Shown: positions 7,850 to 16,904 of the stretch, piece after piece
How positions within the stretch are numbered: position 1 is the stretch's first letter
Layout: every line of letters begins with the position of its first letter
Source of the DNA: Enterococcus malodoratus ATCC 43197
GTDB lineage: Bacteria; Bacillota; Bacilli; Lactobacillales; Enterococcaceae
DNA length: 64,000 nt
Assembly: GCF_000407185.1 (NCBI RefSeq)
Contig: NZ_KE136483.1
Location: forward strand, 992,001 to 1,056,000
Reading direction: 5' to 3'
Translations under genes and position numbers: made by a program
The notes under the pieces: generated by a model
Databases searched by the model: none
Seen by the model: the letters and a program-made list of their open reading frames with translations, nothing else
What the model was told of the DNA's origin: nothing

Positions 7850-8612
7850 AATCAATTTGGATGACTTTCACCCCGGCATTTTTGATTTCGTTAAGAACCT
7901 TGTCTGAGCAAAATTGATCGGTAATCAGGTAATCGAAAACAGAGATATCTGCTATTTTAAATTTCGAAGTCAAGCCAATTTTTCGGTGATCAGCAACTAG
8001 AATTTTACACTTGAGCGTTTTATTGATCATCATCTCGTTAATTGTCGACTCATTCAAAATTTTAGTCGTAACGCCATTTTCAACACTAACTCCGCTGCAG
8101 CCGATCACACAAACATCTGCATTCATAGAGGAGATCGTATTCAATGCAATATCTCCAACGAGTGCTTCTTTCGGAAAACGCATCTCTCCTCCAGTCAAAA
8201 TATAGTTGCAGTTATCCTTGTGAGGGGAGTAGTTGACCTTTACATTGTTTGTGACGATCGTCAGGTGATTGGAATTGATAAAATCCAGTGTTTTTAATGC
8301 GGTTGAACTTGAGTTAATGAATACTGTGTCATAATCACTGACGTATTTACTGGCTTCTCTGGCGATCGCTTGTTTAATTCTTTCAGGTCCCGATTGGTCG
8401 AAGTCAGTCTTGTTATCATAATTGTAGGAACAATAACCGTAATTTCGAATGATATCATTTTTTTCCTCTAACAAATTTAAATCTCTTCGTACCGTACTAA
8501 TGGATACCCCTAATGATTCTGCCAACTCGAGTGTCGTCATTTGTTCCTCTTGTTGCAGTAAGTCTAAAATATCCTTTTGACGTTTATCAATATTAATGAG
8601 CGAGTTCTTCAT
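7848..8612 (-). CDS. DeoR-family transcriptional regulator, probable UlaR-type
   Basis: A 254-residue repressor. The winged helix-turn-helix at residues about 8-60 includes the DeoR pattern LGVSISTVRRDLNLLEEK. The C-terminal DeoRC sensor domain includes TGGEMR and the INSSSTAL phosphate-binding loop. It is divergent from the L-ascorbate operon across a 222-bp regulatory region full of repeats, so control of that operon by ascorbate 6-phosphate is the obvious role. TAGGAGG precedes the ATG. Confidence 0.8.
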   Translation of the reverse strand: MKNSLINIDKRQKDILDLLQQEEQMTTLELAESLGVSISTVRRDLNLLEEKNDIIRNYGYCSYNYDNKTDFDQSGPERIKQAIAREASKYVSDYDTVFINSSSTALKTLDFINSNHLTIVTNNVKVNYSPHKDNCNYILTGGEMRFPKEALVGDIALNTISSMNADVCVIGCSGVSVENGVTTKILNESTINEMMINKTLKCKILVADHRKIGLTSKFKIADISVFDYLITDQFCSDKVLNEIKNAGVKVIQID

Positions 8613-8682
8613 TGCTATACCTCCTAAATGACAATCTGTTCAATTAAATGATTTTACATAACTAGATGTTCGTTTAAAATTC

Positions 8683-8696
8683 CTTAACCGCTTACA
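8683..8696 (+). promoter_or_regulatory. Candidate cre site upstream of the ascorbate operon
   Basis: CTTAACCGCTTACA matches 12 of 14 positions of the cre form TGTAANCGNTTACA. A second, weaker cre-like match, TGAATACGCTTTAA, lies at 8776-8789. Both sit in the divergent intergenic region. Confidence 0.5.
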
Positions 8697-8710
8697 TTAT
8701 ACTAAGAAAA

Positions 8711-8812
8711 TCATTAAAATTGGATAGAAAATCATATAAACAATAGAAAGTCATATAAAAGGGTTTTCATAATCTTGAATACGCTTTAAGATTTAATTGT
8801 AAGTCATATCAA
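8711..8812 (+). repeat. Repeated TCATATAAA-type boxes, candidate UlaR operators
   Basis: Near-identical boxes start at 8711 (TCATTAAAA), 8732 (TCATATAAA), 8751 (TCATATAAA) and 8804 (TCATATCAA). The first three are about 20 bp apart, roughly two helical turns, all in the same orientation. DeoR-family proteins commonly bind such direct repeats, so these are good candidates for the neighbouring regulator. Confidence 0.5.
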
Positions 8813-8834
8813 ATATATGTGAGGAGCAATCATA

Positions 8835-9902
8835 ATGAGTAAAAGCGTCAATGAAGTAACGAAGGAAAGCTGGGTATTAGATACATTCCCTGAATGGGGG
8901 ACGTATTTGAATGAAGAGATTGAATCTGAAGCTGTTAAGGAAGGAACCTTCGCGATGTGGTGGTTAGGCTGTACAGGCATTTGGCTGAAAAGTCATGAAG
9001 GAACCAATATTTTATGCGATTTATGGTGCGGAACTGGCAAACGGACTCATGGAAACGGCATGATGAAAAAAGGCCATCAAATGATGCGTATGAGCGGGGT
9101 ACAAAAAATGCAGCCTAATTTAAGAACGCAGCCATTTGTGATCGATCCTTTCGAAGTAAAAAATGTTGATGCTTTAGTGGTGACACATATTCATTCAGAT
9201 CACTTAGATATCAACACGGCGGCGGCGGTTCACCAAAATTGTCCAGAGGCAAAATTTGTGGGACCAAAAGAAGTGGTCAATACATGGCTTAAATGGGGGA
9301 TTCCTGAAGAAAAGACGATTGTCGTGAAACCGGGTGATGAAGTCAAAATTAAGGACATCAACGTGGTTGCTTTAGAAGCCTTCGACCGAACAGCTTTAGT
9401 AACTTGTGAGGATCCAGAAGTAACATTAAAAGATAAATTACCACAAGACATGGATCAAATCGCGGTGAACTATTTATTTGAAACAACTGGCGGTAGCCTT
9501 TATCATGCTGGCGATTCACATTATTCCAATATGTTTGCTAAACATGGCAATGAGCACAAAATTGATGTTTGTCTAGGAGCCTATGGGGAAAACCCGCGAG
9601 GAATCACAGATAAGGTTACTTCTGTTGATATGTTGCGGATGGCAGAGTCGCTGAACGCGAAGGTAGTGATCCCGGTCCATTATGATATCTGGGCGAACTT
9701 TATGGCAGATCCAAAGGAAATCACTGAAATTTGGAAATTCAAAAAGGATCGCTTGAAGTATGAGTTTAAACCTTATATTTGGCAAGTTGGCGGGAAGTTT
9801 ACTTATCCGACAAACAAAGATGATCTTGAGTTTAATTTCTATCGCGGTTTTGAGGATGCATTTTCAGTAGAGAACGATACCCCATTTCCATCATTCTTAT
9901 AG
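8835..9902 (+). CDS. ulaG: L-ascorbate-6-phosphate lactonase
   Basis: A 355-residue metallo-beta-lactamase-fold hydrolase. The metal motif THIHSDHLD places His118, His120, Asp122 and His123, and a further ligand is in HAGDSHYS. It opens L-ascorbate 6-phosphate to 3-keto-L-gulonate 6-phosphate in the cytoplasm. It is first gene of the operon, with GTGAGGAGC before the ATG, followed directly by the PTS genes. Confidence 0.9.
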   Translation: MSKSVNEVTKESWVLDTFPEWGTYLNEEIESEAVKEGTFAMWWLGCTGIWLKSHEGTNILCDLWCGTGKRTHGNGMMKKGHQMMRMSGVQKMQPNLRTQPFVIDPFEVKNVDALVVTHIHSDHLDINTAAAVHQNCPEAKFVGPKEVVNTWLKWGIPEEKTIVVKPGDEVKIKDINVVALEAFDRTALVTCEDPEVTLKDKLPQDMDQIAVNYLFETTGGSLYHAGDSHYSNMFAKHGNEHKIDVCLGAYGENPRGITDKVTSVDMLRMAESLNAKVVIPVHYDIWANFMADPKEITEIWKFKKDRLKYEFKPYIWQVGGKFTYPTNKDDLEFNFYRGFEDAFSVENDTPFPSFL

Positions 9903-9919
9903 AAGAAAGGAGCAGCAAC

Positions 9920-10378
9920 ATGCTTAACTATTTTTTTGATAATGAGTTAATCAACTATTCTTCAAAAGAAATTACCGATTGGCGGGAGGCGATTTTTGAA
10001 AGCTGCCAATTGTTGATTAATAAGAATCTTGTTGATGAGACTTACGCAGCAGAAATTATTCGCTGTGTGGAGGAACATGGTCCCTATATCGTAATTGTCC
10101 CTCAAGTGGCAATGCCCCATTCTTCAGAAGACAGCAAAGGGGTTTTTGGAACGGCTATCTCATTTACTAAAATGAAACAACCGATTCAATTTGAAAGTGA
10201 AGAGGAAGAAAAATCCGCTGTTTTGTTTTTCACCTTAGCGGCTAAAGATGCAGAGGCACATATGGAAAATATTCAAAATTTGTCTGAATTACTGATGACG
10301 GATGGATTGGTAGAAGATCTGGTCGCTACGAAGTCGATCGAGGATTATCAAGCTGTGATGCAAAAGTACGACTTATAG
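9920..10378 (+). CDS. ulaC: PTS ascorbate-specific EIIA component
   Basis: A 152-residue mannitol/fructose-type EIIA domain. The phosphorylated histidine is in VAMPHSS (about residue 60), preceded by GPYIVIVPQ. It passes phosphate from HPr to the UlaB cysteine. It lies 17 nt after ulaG and 12 nt before ulaA. Confidence 0.88.
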   Translation: MLNYFFDNELINYSSKEITDWREAIFESCQLLINKNLVDETYAAEIIRCVEEHGPYIVIVPQVAMPHSSEDSKGVFGTAISFTKMKQPIQFESEEEEKSAVLFFTLAAKDAEAHMENIQNLSELLMTDGLVEDLVATKSIEDYQAVMQKYDL

Positions 10379-10390
10379 GAGGAAAAAGTA

Positions 10391-11881
10391 ATGGGTGATT
10401 TTTTGTTAAGTATTTGGACATATTTTGCAACGAATATTTTGACACAGCCGGCTTATCTAATCGGGTTTATCGTATTGCTAGGGTACATCCTATTGAAACG
10501 GCCGCTTTATGAGTGTGTCGCTGGATTTTTAAAGGCAACTGTCGGCTACTTTATTTTAACTGTGGGTTCAGGTGGATTAGTAAATAATTTTCGCCCTATT
10601 TTAGTGGGATTGAAAGAACGGTTCAACTTGAACGCAATGGTTACTGATCCGTACTTTGGACAAAATGCGGTGGATGCTGGATTGATGGAAACCTTTGGGC
10701 GGACGTTTGGCGATGTCATGATCTTACTATTGATCGCTTTTGTGATGAATATTTTATTGGTTCGTTTCCAAAAATACACGAAATTACGTTCAGTGTTCAC
10801 AACAGGGAATGTACAGATTCAACAATCTGCGACGGCTTTTTGGATTCTATTGTTCTGTTTCCCTGATTTAGGTCGAATTCAGGTACTAATTTTCATGGGT
10901 TTAATTTTAGGCTGTTATTGGGCAGTTGCTTCGAACTTAACGGTGGGAATTACGCAGGAATTAACAGAAGGTGCTGGTTTTGCAGTAGCGCATCAGCAAA
11001 TGTTTGGGATTTTCATTTTCGCGAAATTAGCCGAATGGATGCGAAAACGCGATGAGAAGAAACACAAGTCAGAAAAAATGGATAAAAAGCTAGAAGATAT
11101 TGAACTGCCAGGCTTCTTGTCGATTTTTAATGAAAATATGGTTGCTACTTCTTTATTGATGTTGTTCTTCTTCGGAATCATTCTATTGGTGCTAGGTAAG
11201 GATTACTTGATCCAAGCGGAATTTATGCAGGAAGGCCAAAGTTTCCTATTCTACATTATGACGACATCGTTAAACTTTGCTGTCTACTTAGCAATTTTAC
11301 AACTAGGCGTTCGGACTTTCGTAGACGAATTGACCCAGTCATTCCAAGGAATTTCAAACACGATCTTGCCTGGCGCAGTACCTGGAATTGACGTTGCTGC
11401 TACGTTTGGATTTGGTTCGCCAAATGCTGTAACGATCGGTTTCCTGTTTGGTGCTTTAGGACAGTTCTTGATGATCGGCCTGTTGATTTTGTTAAAATCC
11501 ACAACGATCGTAATTGCTGGATTCATTCCATTATTCTTTGACAATGCGGTAATTGCTGTCTTTGCGAATAACCGCGGCGGGTTCAAAGCCGCCTGTCTAT
11601 TTCCGTTTCTTTCGGGGATCATTCAGGTCGGCGGATCAGCATTATTCGCGACTTGGATTGGAATGTCCAAATATGGCGGCTACATCGGTATGTTCGACTG
11701 GGCGACAGCGTGGCCAATATTTGCAGTCATTATGAAGGTCCTAGGTTATGTGGGAATTGCTGTTGTGGTTATCGGACTATTGGTCATTCCACAGCTACAA
11801 TACCGTAAAAATCCAGATGGCTACTTCATGATCGTTGATGATTATGAACAGTACGCAGAAAAATATCAGGAACAAAATTAA
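10391..11881 (+). CDS. ulaA: PTS ascorbate-specific EIIC permease
   Basis: A 496-residue multi-spanning membrane protein of the SgaT/UlaA family, with about 11 transmembrane segments and a charged loop near residues 218-240 (KRDEKKHKSEKMDKK). Its length and its position between the EIIA and EIIB genes fit the ascorbate group of PTS transporters. It imports L-ascorbate with phosphorylation. GGAGGAAAAAG precedes the ATG. Confidence 0.9.
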   Translation: MGDFLLSIWTYFATNILTQPAYLIGFIVLLGYILLKRPLYECVAGFLKATVGYFILTVGSGGLVNNFRPILVGLKERFNLNAMVTDPYFGQNAVDAGLMETFGRTFGDVMILLLIAFVMNILLVRFQKYTKLRSVFTTGNVQIQQSATAFWILLFCFPDLGRIQVLIFMGLILGCYWAVASNLTVGITQELTEGAGFAVAHQQMFGIFIFAKLAEWMRKRDEKKHKSEKMDKKLEDIELPGFLSIFNENMVATSLLMLFFFGIILLVLGKDYLIQAEFMQEGQSFLFYIMTTSLNFAVYLAILQLGVRTFVDELTQSFQGISNTILPGAVPGIDVAATFGFGSPNAVTIGFLFGALGQFLMIGLLILLKSTTIVIAGFIPLFFDNAVIAVFANNRGGFKAACLFPFLSGIIQVGGSALFATWIGMSKYGGYIGMFDWATAWPIFAVIMKVLGYVGIAVVVIGLLVIPQLQYRKNPDGYFMIVDDYEQYAEKYQEQN

Positions 11882-11965
11882 GTAATTACTTCTTTATGGA
11901 CTGTGAATGTTTTTAAATAGAATCAAAAATTTATCGAAAAATATAAAAAGCAGGAGGAAATAATA

Positions 11966-12265
11966 ATGAGAATTTTAGTATCTTGTGCGAATGGATCAGG
12001 AACAAGCTTAATGATGATGAGAAGTGTAGAAAAAGCGATGAAGGAATTAAGCGTGCCAATTACCAAAATTCACCATTGTGCGATTTCAGAAGGGAAAAGT
12101 TCGGCTACTCAATATGATGTTGTTTTTACGCCGGTCAATTTTCTAAATATGTTTACGCAGGCAGAGAAAAAAGGCGTGACTGTAATTGGGATCAAAAACG
12201 TAATGTCGGCCAAGGAAATCGGCGAAAAATTCGCGGAATCAGCATTATATCAAAAAACTAAGTAA
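11966..12265 (+). CDS. ulaB: PTS ascorbate-specific EIIB component
   Basis: A 99-residue EIIB domain. The phospho-cysteine loop CANGSGTS begins at about residue 8, right after the first beta strand (RILVS). It relays phosphate from UlaC to ascorbate in UlaA. The 84-nt gap before it is the longest inside the operon and I see no clear promoter in it. GCAGGAGG precedes the ATG. Confidence 0.9.
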   Translation: MRILVSCANGSGTSLMMMRSVEKAMKELSVPITKIHHCAISEGKSSATQYDVVFTPVNFLNMFTQAEKKGVTVIGIKNVMSAKEIGEKFAESALYQKTK

Positions 12266-12279
12266 AAGAGGAATTCAAA

Positions 12280-12921
12280 ATGAGTAGACCGAACTTACAA
12301 ATTGCATTAGACCATAATGACTTAGAGCATGCGTTAGCTGATGTTTTTAAGGTTGGTGCTGTGGTGGATATTATTGAAGTAGGGACGATTCTGTGTTTGC
12401 AGGAAGGTCAAAAGGCGATTCGCTGTATTCGCGGGATGTTTCCAGAAAAAACATTAGTGGCGGATACAAAATGTGCCGATGCTGGTGGAACAGTGGCAAA
12501 AAATGTTGCTGAGGCTGGTGCAGACTATATGACGGTCATCTGCTGTGCGACGATCCCCACGATGGAAGCAGCTAAAAAAGAAGTGGAAGAATTGCAAGTA
12601 GAGTTATATGGAGATTGGACATTTGAACAGGCTGCAGCTTGGCGTGAAATAGGAATCAAACAGGCGATTTATCACCAAAGCCGCGATGCGTTGATTGCTG
12701 GTGAAACATGGGGCGAGAAGGACTTATTAAAAGTTAAAAAGCTGATTGAAATGGGCTTCAATGTTTCAGTTACCGGCGGCTTGAGTGTGGACACCTTGAA
12801 ATTGTTTGAAGGTATTGATGTATACACGTTTATTACTGGTCGAGGAATTACAGCTGCTGCGGACCCAGTTGAAGCTGCGCAAGACTTCAAGAATGAGATT
12901 ATTCGTATTTGGGGGCAATAA
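12280..12921 (+). CDS. ulaD: 3-keto-L-gulonate-6-phosphate decarboxylase
   Basis: A 213-residue OMP-decarboxylase-superfamily barrel. Catalytic and metal residues are Asp11 (ALDHND), Glu33 (IIEVG) and Asp62-x-Lys64-x-x-Asp67 (DTKCAD). The VTVICCA-like element (here MTVICCAT), GDWTFEQA and VTGGLS are typical of UlaD rather than hexulose-phosphate synthase. It forms L-xylulose 5-phosphate and CO2. Confidence 0.9.
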   Translation: MSRPNLQIALDHNDLEHALADVFKVGAVVDIIEVGTILCLQEGQKAIRCIRGMFPEKTLVADTKCADAGGTVAKNVAEAGADYMTVICCATIPTMEAAKKEVEELQVELYGDWTFEQAAAWREIGIKQAIYHQSRDALIAGETWGEKDLLKVKKLIEMGFNVSVTGGLSVDTLKLFEGIDVYTFITGRGITAAADPVEAAQDFKNEIIRIWGQ

Positions 12922-12922
12922 C

Positions 12923-13783
12923 ATGGCGCAAGTCGGAATTTATGAAAAAGCATTACCCAAAAATATTACATGGAAAGAACGTTTTTCTTTAGTCAAAGAG
13001 ATGGGCTTTGATTTTATTGAAATGTCGATCGATGAGACCGATGAACGGTTGGCCCGTTTGGATTGGTCTGAAGAAAAAATTTTTCAATTAAGAAGTGAGA
13101 TGTTTGAGACAGGTGTACGAATTAATTCTATCTGTCTCAGTGGGCATCGGCGTTTTCCCTTTGGTTCTTCCGATCCCCAAAAACAAAAAATAGCGAAAGA
13201 AATCATGAAGAAAGCCATTCAATTAGCTCATAAACTGAGTATCAAAGTGATTCAGGTAGCAGGCTACGATGTCTATTATGAAAAAAAGTCAATGAGTTCT
13301 AGGGAAGACTTCATTGAAGGGATGAAGGAGAGTGTAAAAGAGGCATCGAAATATGGGGTGATCTTATCTGTTGAGATCATGGATGATCCGTTTATGAACT
13401 CGATTTCAAAATTTTTGGAGATTAAAGAACAGATTCATTCGCCTTATCTCCAAGTTTATCCAGATTTAGGCAATCTTTCCGCCTGGCCAGAGAATGATCC
13501 CGCCCGAGAATTAGAAAAAGGAATCGATTGTATCACTTCGATCCATTTAAAGGATACCTATCCAGTAACAGAAGAATTTTCTGGTCAGTTTCGCGATGTT
13601 CCTTTTGGTGCTGGGTGTGTTGATTTCCTGGGATTGTTGAAGAATTTAAAACGACTGGATTACGACGGCACCTTTTTGATTGAAATGTGGAGTGAACAGA
13701 GTCAAGATTTTCAATTTGAAATCCAGCAGGCCAAAAAATATCTTTATCCAAAATTGAAGGAGGCGGGTTATGATGTCGCGTGA
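12923..13783 (+). CDS. ulaE: L-xylulose-5-phosphate 3-epimerase
   Basis: A 286-residue xylose-isomerase-like TIM barrel (UlaE/SgaU family). Metal ligands are traceable in LSVEIMD, VYPDLGNLSAWP, SIHLKDT and FLIEMWSE. It converts L-xylulose 5-phosphate to L-ribulose 5-phosphate. The ATG at 12923 starts 1 nt after the ulaD stop; longer readings into ulaD lack a suitable site. It overlaps the start of ulaF by 14 nt. Confidence 0.88.
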   Translation: MAQVGIYEKALPKNITWKERFSLVKEMGFDFIEMSIDETDERLARLDWSEEKIFQLRSEMFETGVRINSICLSGHRRFPFGSSDPQKQKIAKEIMKKAIQLAHKLSIKVIQVAGYDVYYEKKSMSSREDFIEGMKESVKEASKYGVILSVEIMDDPFMNSISKFLEIKEQIHSPYLQVYPDLGNLSAWPENDPARELEKGIDCITSIHLKDTYPVTEEFSGQFRDVPFGAGCVDFLGLLKNLKRLDYDGTFLIEMWSEQSQDFQFEIQQAKKYLYPKLKEAGYDVA

Positions 13784-14486
13784 AGAAATAATTGCAGCAA
13801 TGAAACAGCGAGTTTTTGAAGCGAATTTGGAGCTGCCTCAATACGGTTTAGTTAAATTGACGTGGGGCAATGTCAGTGAGATCAATCGTGAGCTGGGTGT
13901 AATCGTAATCAAGCCAAGCGGTATAAAATACGATAAAATGCAAGCGGATCAAATGGTGGTGACGGATTTAGCAGGACAGGTCCTCGCTGAAGATAGTCTG
14001 AATCCTTCCTCAGATTTGCCAACACACGTGGTGCTTTACCAAGCTTTTGATCATGTTTCTGCCATTGTTCACACGCATTCAACCAACTCAGTGATGTGGG
14101 CGCAGGCAGGTCGTGATTTGCCGGCTTACGGAACAACCCATGCCGATGCATTCTACGGTAAAATTCCATGTACACGTCAGCTGACTGAGAAAGAAGTTAA
14201 AGAGGCTTATGAAGTGAACACGGGGCATGTAATTGTTGAGACATTTCGAGAAAAAAATTTAAACGCCAACGAAGTTCCAGGTGTCTTAGTTTATGGTCAC
14301 GGTCCCTTTACTTGGGGAGATACGCCTATGAAGGCAGTAGAAAATAGTTTGATCTTAGATGAAATCTGTCTGATGGCGAAGGAAAATGAGCAGATCAATC
14401 CAAACATTTGTGAGATTCCACAATATTTGTTGGATAAGCATTACTATCGTAAACATGGAGCACAGGCGTACTATGGGCAAGGATAA
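13770..14486 (+). CDS. ulaF: L-ribulose-5-phosphate 4-epimerase
   Basis: A 238-residue class II aldolase/AraD-family enzyme. Zinc ligands are in HTHSTNS and the later HGPF element, and GNVSE and KPSG phosphate-binding motifs lie near residues 31 and 49. It yields D-xylulose 5-phosphate for the pentose phosphate or phosphoketolase route. AAGGAGG lies 6 nt before the first of two adjacent ATGs; the second (13773) is equally possible. It is the last operon gene. Confidence 0.9.
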   Translation: MMSREEIIAAMKQRVFEANLELPQYGLVKLTWGNVSEINRELGVIVIKPSGIKYDKMQADQMVVTDLAGQVLAEDSLNPSSDLPTHVVLYQAFDHVSAIVHTHSTNSVMWAQAGRDLPAYGTTHADAFYGKIPCTRQLTEKEVKEAYEVNTGHVIVETFREKNLNANEVPGVLVYGHGPFTWGDTPMKAVENSLILDEICLMAKENEQINPNICEIPQYLLDKHYYRKHGAQAYYGQG

Positions 14487-14521
14487 AATCGGAATTCTTT
14501 ATTAGTGAAGAACATTCATAA

Positions 14522-14570
14522 CATGGGTAAATAAAGCGATCAGTTAATTCAGCCGCTTTATTTGCCCATG
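14522..14570. terminator. Long hairpin between convergent genes
   Basis: A 17-bp stem with one wobble (CATGGGTAAATAAAGCG against CGCTTTATTTGCCCATG) and a 15-nt loop. It overlaps the last codons of the convergent membrane-protein gene. T-runs are weak, but its position suggests a bidirectional terminator. Confidence 0.5.
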
Positions 14571-15040
14571 AATATTTTAGTGATTAGACGTTGTTCTCTT
14601 TTTTTACTTAAACGATAGAAGACATTGAAGGCACTTATTCCTATGATAATCATGATTACTATACATAATACCCAGATGGGTTCGTGAGGAAAAAGCTTTT
14701 CAAGGAGTGTATTCGTAGCAGCAATACCACCTAGCAGTCCGGCTAGTGAGACAAAAAGCCAAGCAGTTGCCCGATCAAAAAAGAGCAGCATCTGTTTCAT
14801 TTGATGTTGATTTAAACTGGCATTGCGCATAATTGTCAAAGCCCGCTTTTTTTCTAGAGAGAGTTTTCGGAATGGCAGCAACCAGTACCAGGGGGAGATT
14901 TTCTTATACTCCGCGTTTTCCTCGATCAGAATCTCAATTGTATTTGCTTGCTCCTTCATTTCCAAACAACCTTGAAAAAGCGGAAACGAAAAAAGCAGCC
15001 AATTTCCCAAACAAGCCAAAACCAACATTAAAGTATCCAT
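14558..15040 (-). CDS. Small membrane protein, function unknown
   Basis: A 160-residue protein with a hydrophobic N-terminal segment (about 3-22), a charged middle with many E, K and R residues, and two further transmembrane segments (about 92-108 and 122-140), ending in a basic tail. No family motif is recognised. It lies 27 nt downstream of the VOC-like gene on the same strand and may be co-transcribed with it. Confidence 0.6.
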   Translation of the reverse strand: MDTLMLVLACLGNWLLFSFPLFQGCLEMKEQANTIEILIEENAEYKKISPWYWLLPFRKLSLEKKRALTIMRNASLNQHQMKQMLLFFDRATAWLFVSLAGLLGGIAATNTLLEKLFPHEPIWVLCIVIMIIIGISAFNVFYRLSKKREQRLITKIFMGK

Positions 15041-15067
15041 TAAGACATCTCCTGAGTATTAAAATAA

Positions 15068-15469
15068 TTAGTTATAAAGTATACTGTCTTTGTAAATGCC
15101 ATCACCCCAAATCTCGCTTTCTGAGAGAGTCGTTTCAATCAGTTCGATAGGCTGTTCGTTGACTAAAATCATGGCACAGCGATAATCAGCAAAGGGTTGA
15201 TACAAAGGCATCAAAATCTTTTTATCAATCAATGCTTTGTCGATATTATTGACTTTGAACGCCACATGAGACTCCTTTTGGATCAATGGATCAAGAGTAG
15301 ACGCAGGACCAAAAGCGTGGAGCTCAATAGGCAATGACAGATCATTTTTCATATCTAAAGAATACATATCAAAAAGCGGGCTGTATTTGGTATCCGGATG
15401 ATCTTTGATTTGTTCTAGAGGTACGGGTTTACCAATATGATGAAAAAATAAGCTTATTTCGTTGTTCAT
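15068..15469 (-). CDS. Glyoxalase/VOC-fold-like protein
   Basis: A 133-residue protein with features of the vicinal-oxygen-chelate fold: a start like SLFFHHIGKPV, the ESHVAFKVNNIDKAL strand-helix element in the middle, and PIELIE near the end. VOC proteins bind a metal with His/Glu residues; His11, His68 and Glu114 are plausible here. The substrate cannot be told. AAGGGATAAAA-type spacing precedes the ATG. Confidence 0.6.
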   Translation of the reverse strand: MNNEISLFFHHIGKPVPLEQIKDHPDTKYSPLFDMYSLDMKNDLSLPIELHAFGPASTLDPLIQKESHVAFKVNNIDKALIDKKILMPLYQPFADYRCAMILVNEQPIELIETTLSESEIWGDGIYKDSILYN

Positions 15470-15595
15470 TTTTATCCCTCGTTTCTTGAAAGATAGTTTA
15501 TCAGAAGAATGAAAAATTTGGAAAGATTAGCAAATTCATTTTGATCAGTGTACAGTTTTTTATGTTTAATGGAGTGACTGTTTTTCTGTTTTTCA

Positions 15596-15624
15596 TTGAC
15601 AAGTGAAACTTTCTTTGCTATTTT
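15596..15624 (+). promoter_or_regulatory. Sigma-A promoter of the T-box transcript
   Basis: TTGACA (15596-15601) and TATTTT (15619-15624) are separated by 17 nt, shortly upstream of the T-box leader. Confidence 0.7.
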
Positions 15625-15647
15625 ATTAGCAATCAATAAAACGCGAT

Positions 15648-15909
15648 GAAAAAGAAAGTAAAGTAATCATTTTTGCTAAAGAGAGTTCCTGTTTGGTGTG
15701 AGGGAATGCGAATCAATTACTTGAAAATGGCTTTTGAGCGGATTTCCCGAAGGTTTAAGGAAATACGGATGCCCCCGTTAACAAGGCACGGTCTCCAAAA
15801 AAAGTTTTTTTGGGTACTGATTGAGGTGAAATCTGTGAGGATTTTACATTTAAAGGTGGTAACGCATGTCCAATGCCCTTAGCAATTTTTTTGCTAAGGG
15901 CATTTTTTG
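15648..15909 (+). promoter_or_regulatory. T-box riboswitch leader, methionine specifier
   Basis: The T-box core AAGGTGGTAACGC is at 15853-15865; its TGGT (15857-15860) would pair with an ACCA tRNA end, as in tRNA-Met. Stem I features are present: AGTA near the base (15657-15660), GGTGTGAGG, and a specifier region GAAAATGGCTTTTGAGC, where the codon in the expected place is ATG (15727-15729). It ends in a strong terminator. Uncharged tRNA-Met would favour the antiterminator and switch on the SAM hydroxide adenosyltransferase/ECF operon. Two open readings in this leader are spurious. Confidence 0.85.
15873..15909 (+). terminator. Terminator of the T-box leader
   Basis: The stem ATGCCCTTAGCAA/TTGCTAAGGGCAT (13 bp) is followed by TTTTTT. 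Its 5' arm overlaps the segment that would form the antiterminator with the T-box core. Confidence 0.85.
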
Positions 15910-15994
15910 TTTGCTCATGAGTAAGAGTGACGACTCTAATGCACAATGCAGCTTACAGGACTAGCTCAAAGAACAATTGGAAGGTGGAAGATTT

Positions 15995-16834
15995 ATGGCA
16001 GGATTTTTAGTAGTTCAAACGGATTTTGGTTTACAAGATGGAGCAGTTAACGCAATGTATGGGGTGGCTTACCAAGTCGAACCAACATTAAATATCAATA
16101 ATTTAACCCATGAAATTGAACCTTATAACATCCACGACGCAAGTTATCGATTATTACAGGCGGTTACTTATTGGCCGGCAGGCACAGTTTTTGTTTCGGT
16201 CGTTGATCCTGGGGTCGGTTCGACACGCCGCAGTGTGGTGGCAGAATTAAAAGATGGTCAATATGTAATTACACCAGACAATGGCACATTAACGTACTTG
16301 GCACAATATGTAGGCATCAAAGAAGTCCGTCAAATTGATGAAGAAACCCAACGTTTGCCAGGATCATCAGAGAGCCACACATTTCATGGACGAGATGTGT
16401 ATGTTTATAATGGTGCGCGTTTAGCCAGTGGGAAAGTTGCCTTCGCTGAATTAGGTTCAGTTATTCCAACGAGTGAATTAGTCACATTCCCATTAATTGC
16501 CCCAAGTCAACATGAAAATAAGATTACCGGGACCATTGATATCACAGATATCCGTTTTGGATCATTGTGGACGAACATTCCGGTGGACTTTTTCAAAAAT
16601 TGGCAGATTGAATATGGACAAAGCCTGCTAGTAAAAATATACTATCAAGGTGTGGTTCGATATCAAGACGAAGTTGTCTTCGGACGTTCATTTGCTCAAG
16701 TACTGCCGAAAGAGGCAGTTCTTTATATCAATTCATTGCTAAATGTTGGTTTGGGTATCAATTTAGATTCATTCTCGTCCGTCTATAAAATCGGAACTGG
16801 CAATGATTGGACGATTGAACTGACGAAAATTTAG
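15995..16834 (+). CDS. S-adenosyl-L-methionine hydroxide adenosyltransferase family protein
   Basis: A 279-residue DUF62/fluorinase-like protein. The N-terminal TDFGLQDGAVNAMYG supplies the conserved catalytic Asp, followed by the VVDPGVGSTRRSVVAE and TPDNGTL motifs and HGRDVY. The family cleaves SAM with water to give adenosine and L-methionine. AAGGTGG sits before the ATG at 15995, so the upstream in-frame start is not used. The methionine T-box in front and the transporter genes behind link it to methionine or SAM-derived nucleoside salvage. Confidence 0.85.
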   Translation: MAGFLVVQTDFGLQDGAVNAMYGVAYQVEPTLNINNLTHEIEPYNIHDASYRLLQAVTYWPAGTVFVSVVDPGVGSTRRSVVAELKDGQYVITPDNGTLTYLAQYVGIKEVRQIDEETQRLPGSSESHTFHGRDVYVYNGARLASGKVAFAELGSVIPTSELVTFPLIAPSQHENKITGTIDITDIRFGSLWTNIPVDFFKNWQIEYGQSLLVKIYYQGVVRYQDEVVFGRSFAQVLPKEAVLYINSLLNVGLGINLDSFSSVYKIGTGNDWTIELTKI

Positions 16835-16904
16835 AGTTAGAGCACTTATTGAAGGTTTATTGAATGGTACAAGTACATCAAAAAATGAAAAAGGAGTAGT
16901 AAGT

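Noticed and set aside
12806-12922. 39-residue N-terminal extension of UlaE
   Set aside because: It overlaps ulaD in another frame; the ATG at 12923 gives the normal family start.
13533-14175. Minus-strand frames opposite ulaE and ulaF
   Set aside because: They are shadows of clearly assigned genes.
15673-15946. Short reading frames of 69 and 63 residues on both strands
   Set aside because: They lie inside the T-box leader and its terminator and lack ribosome binding sites.
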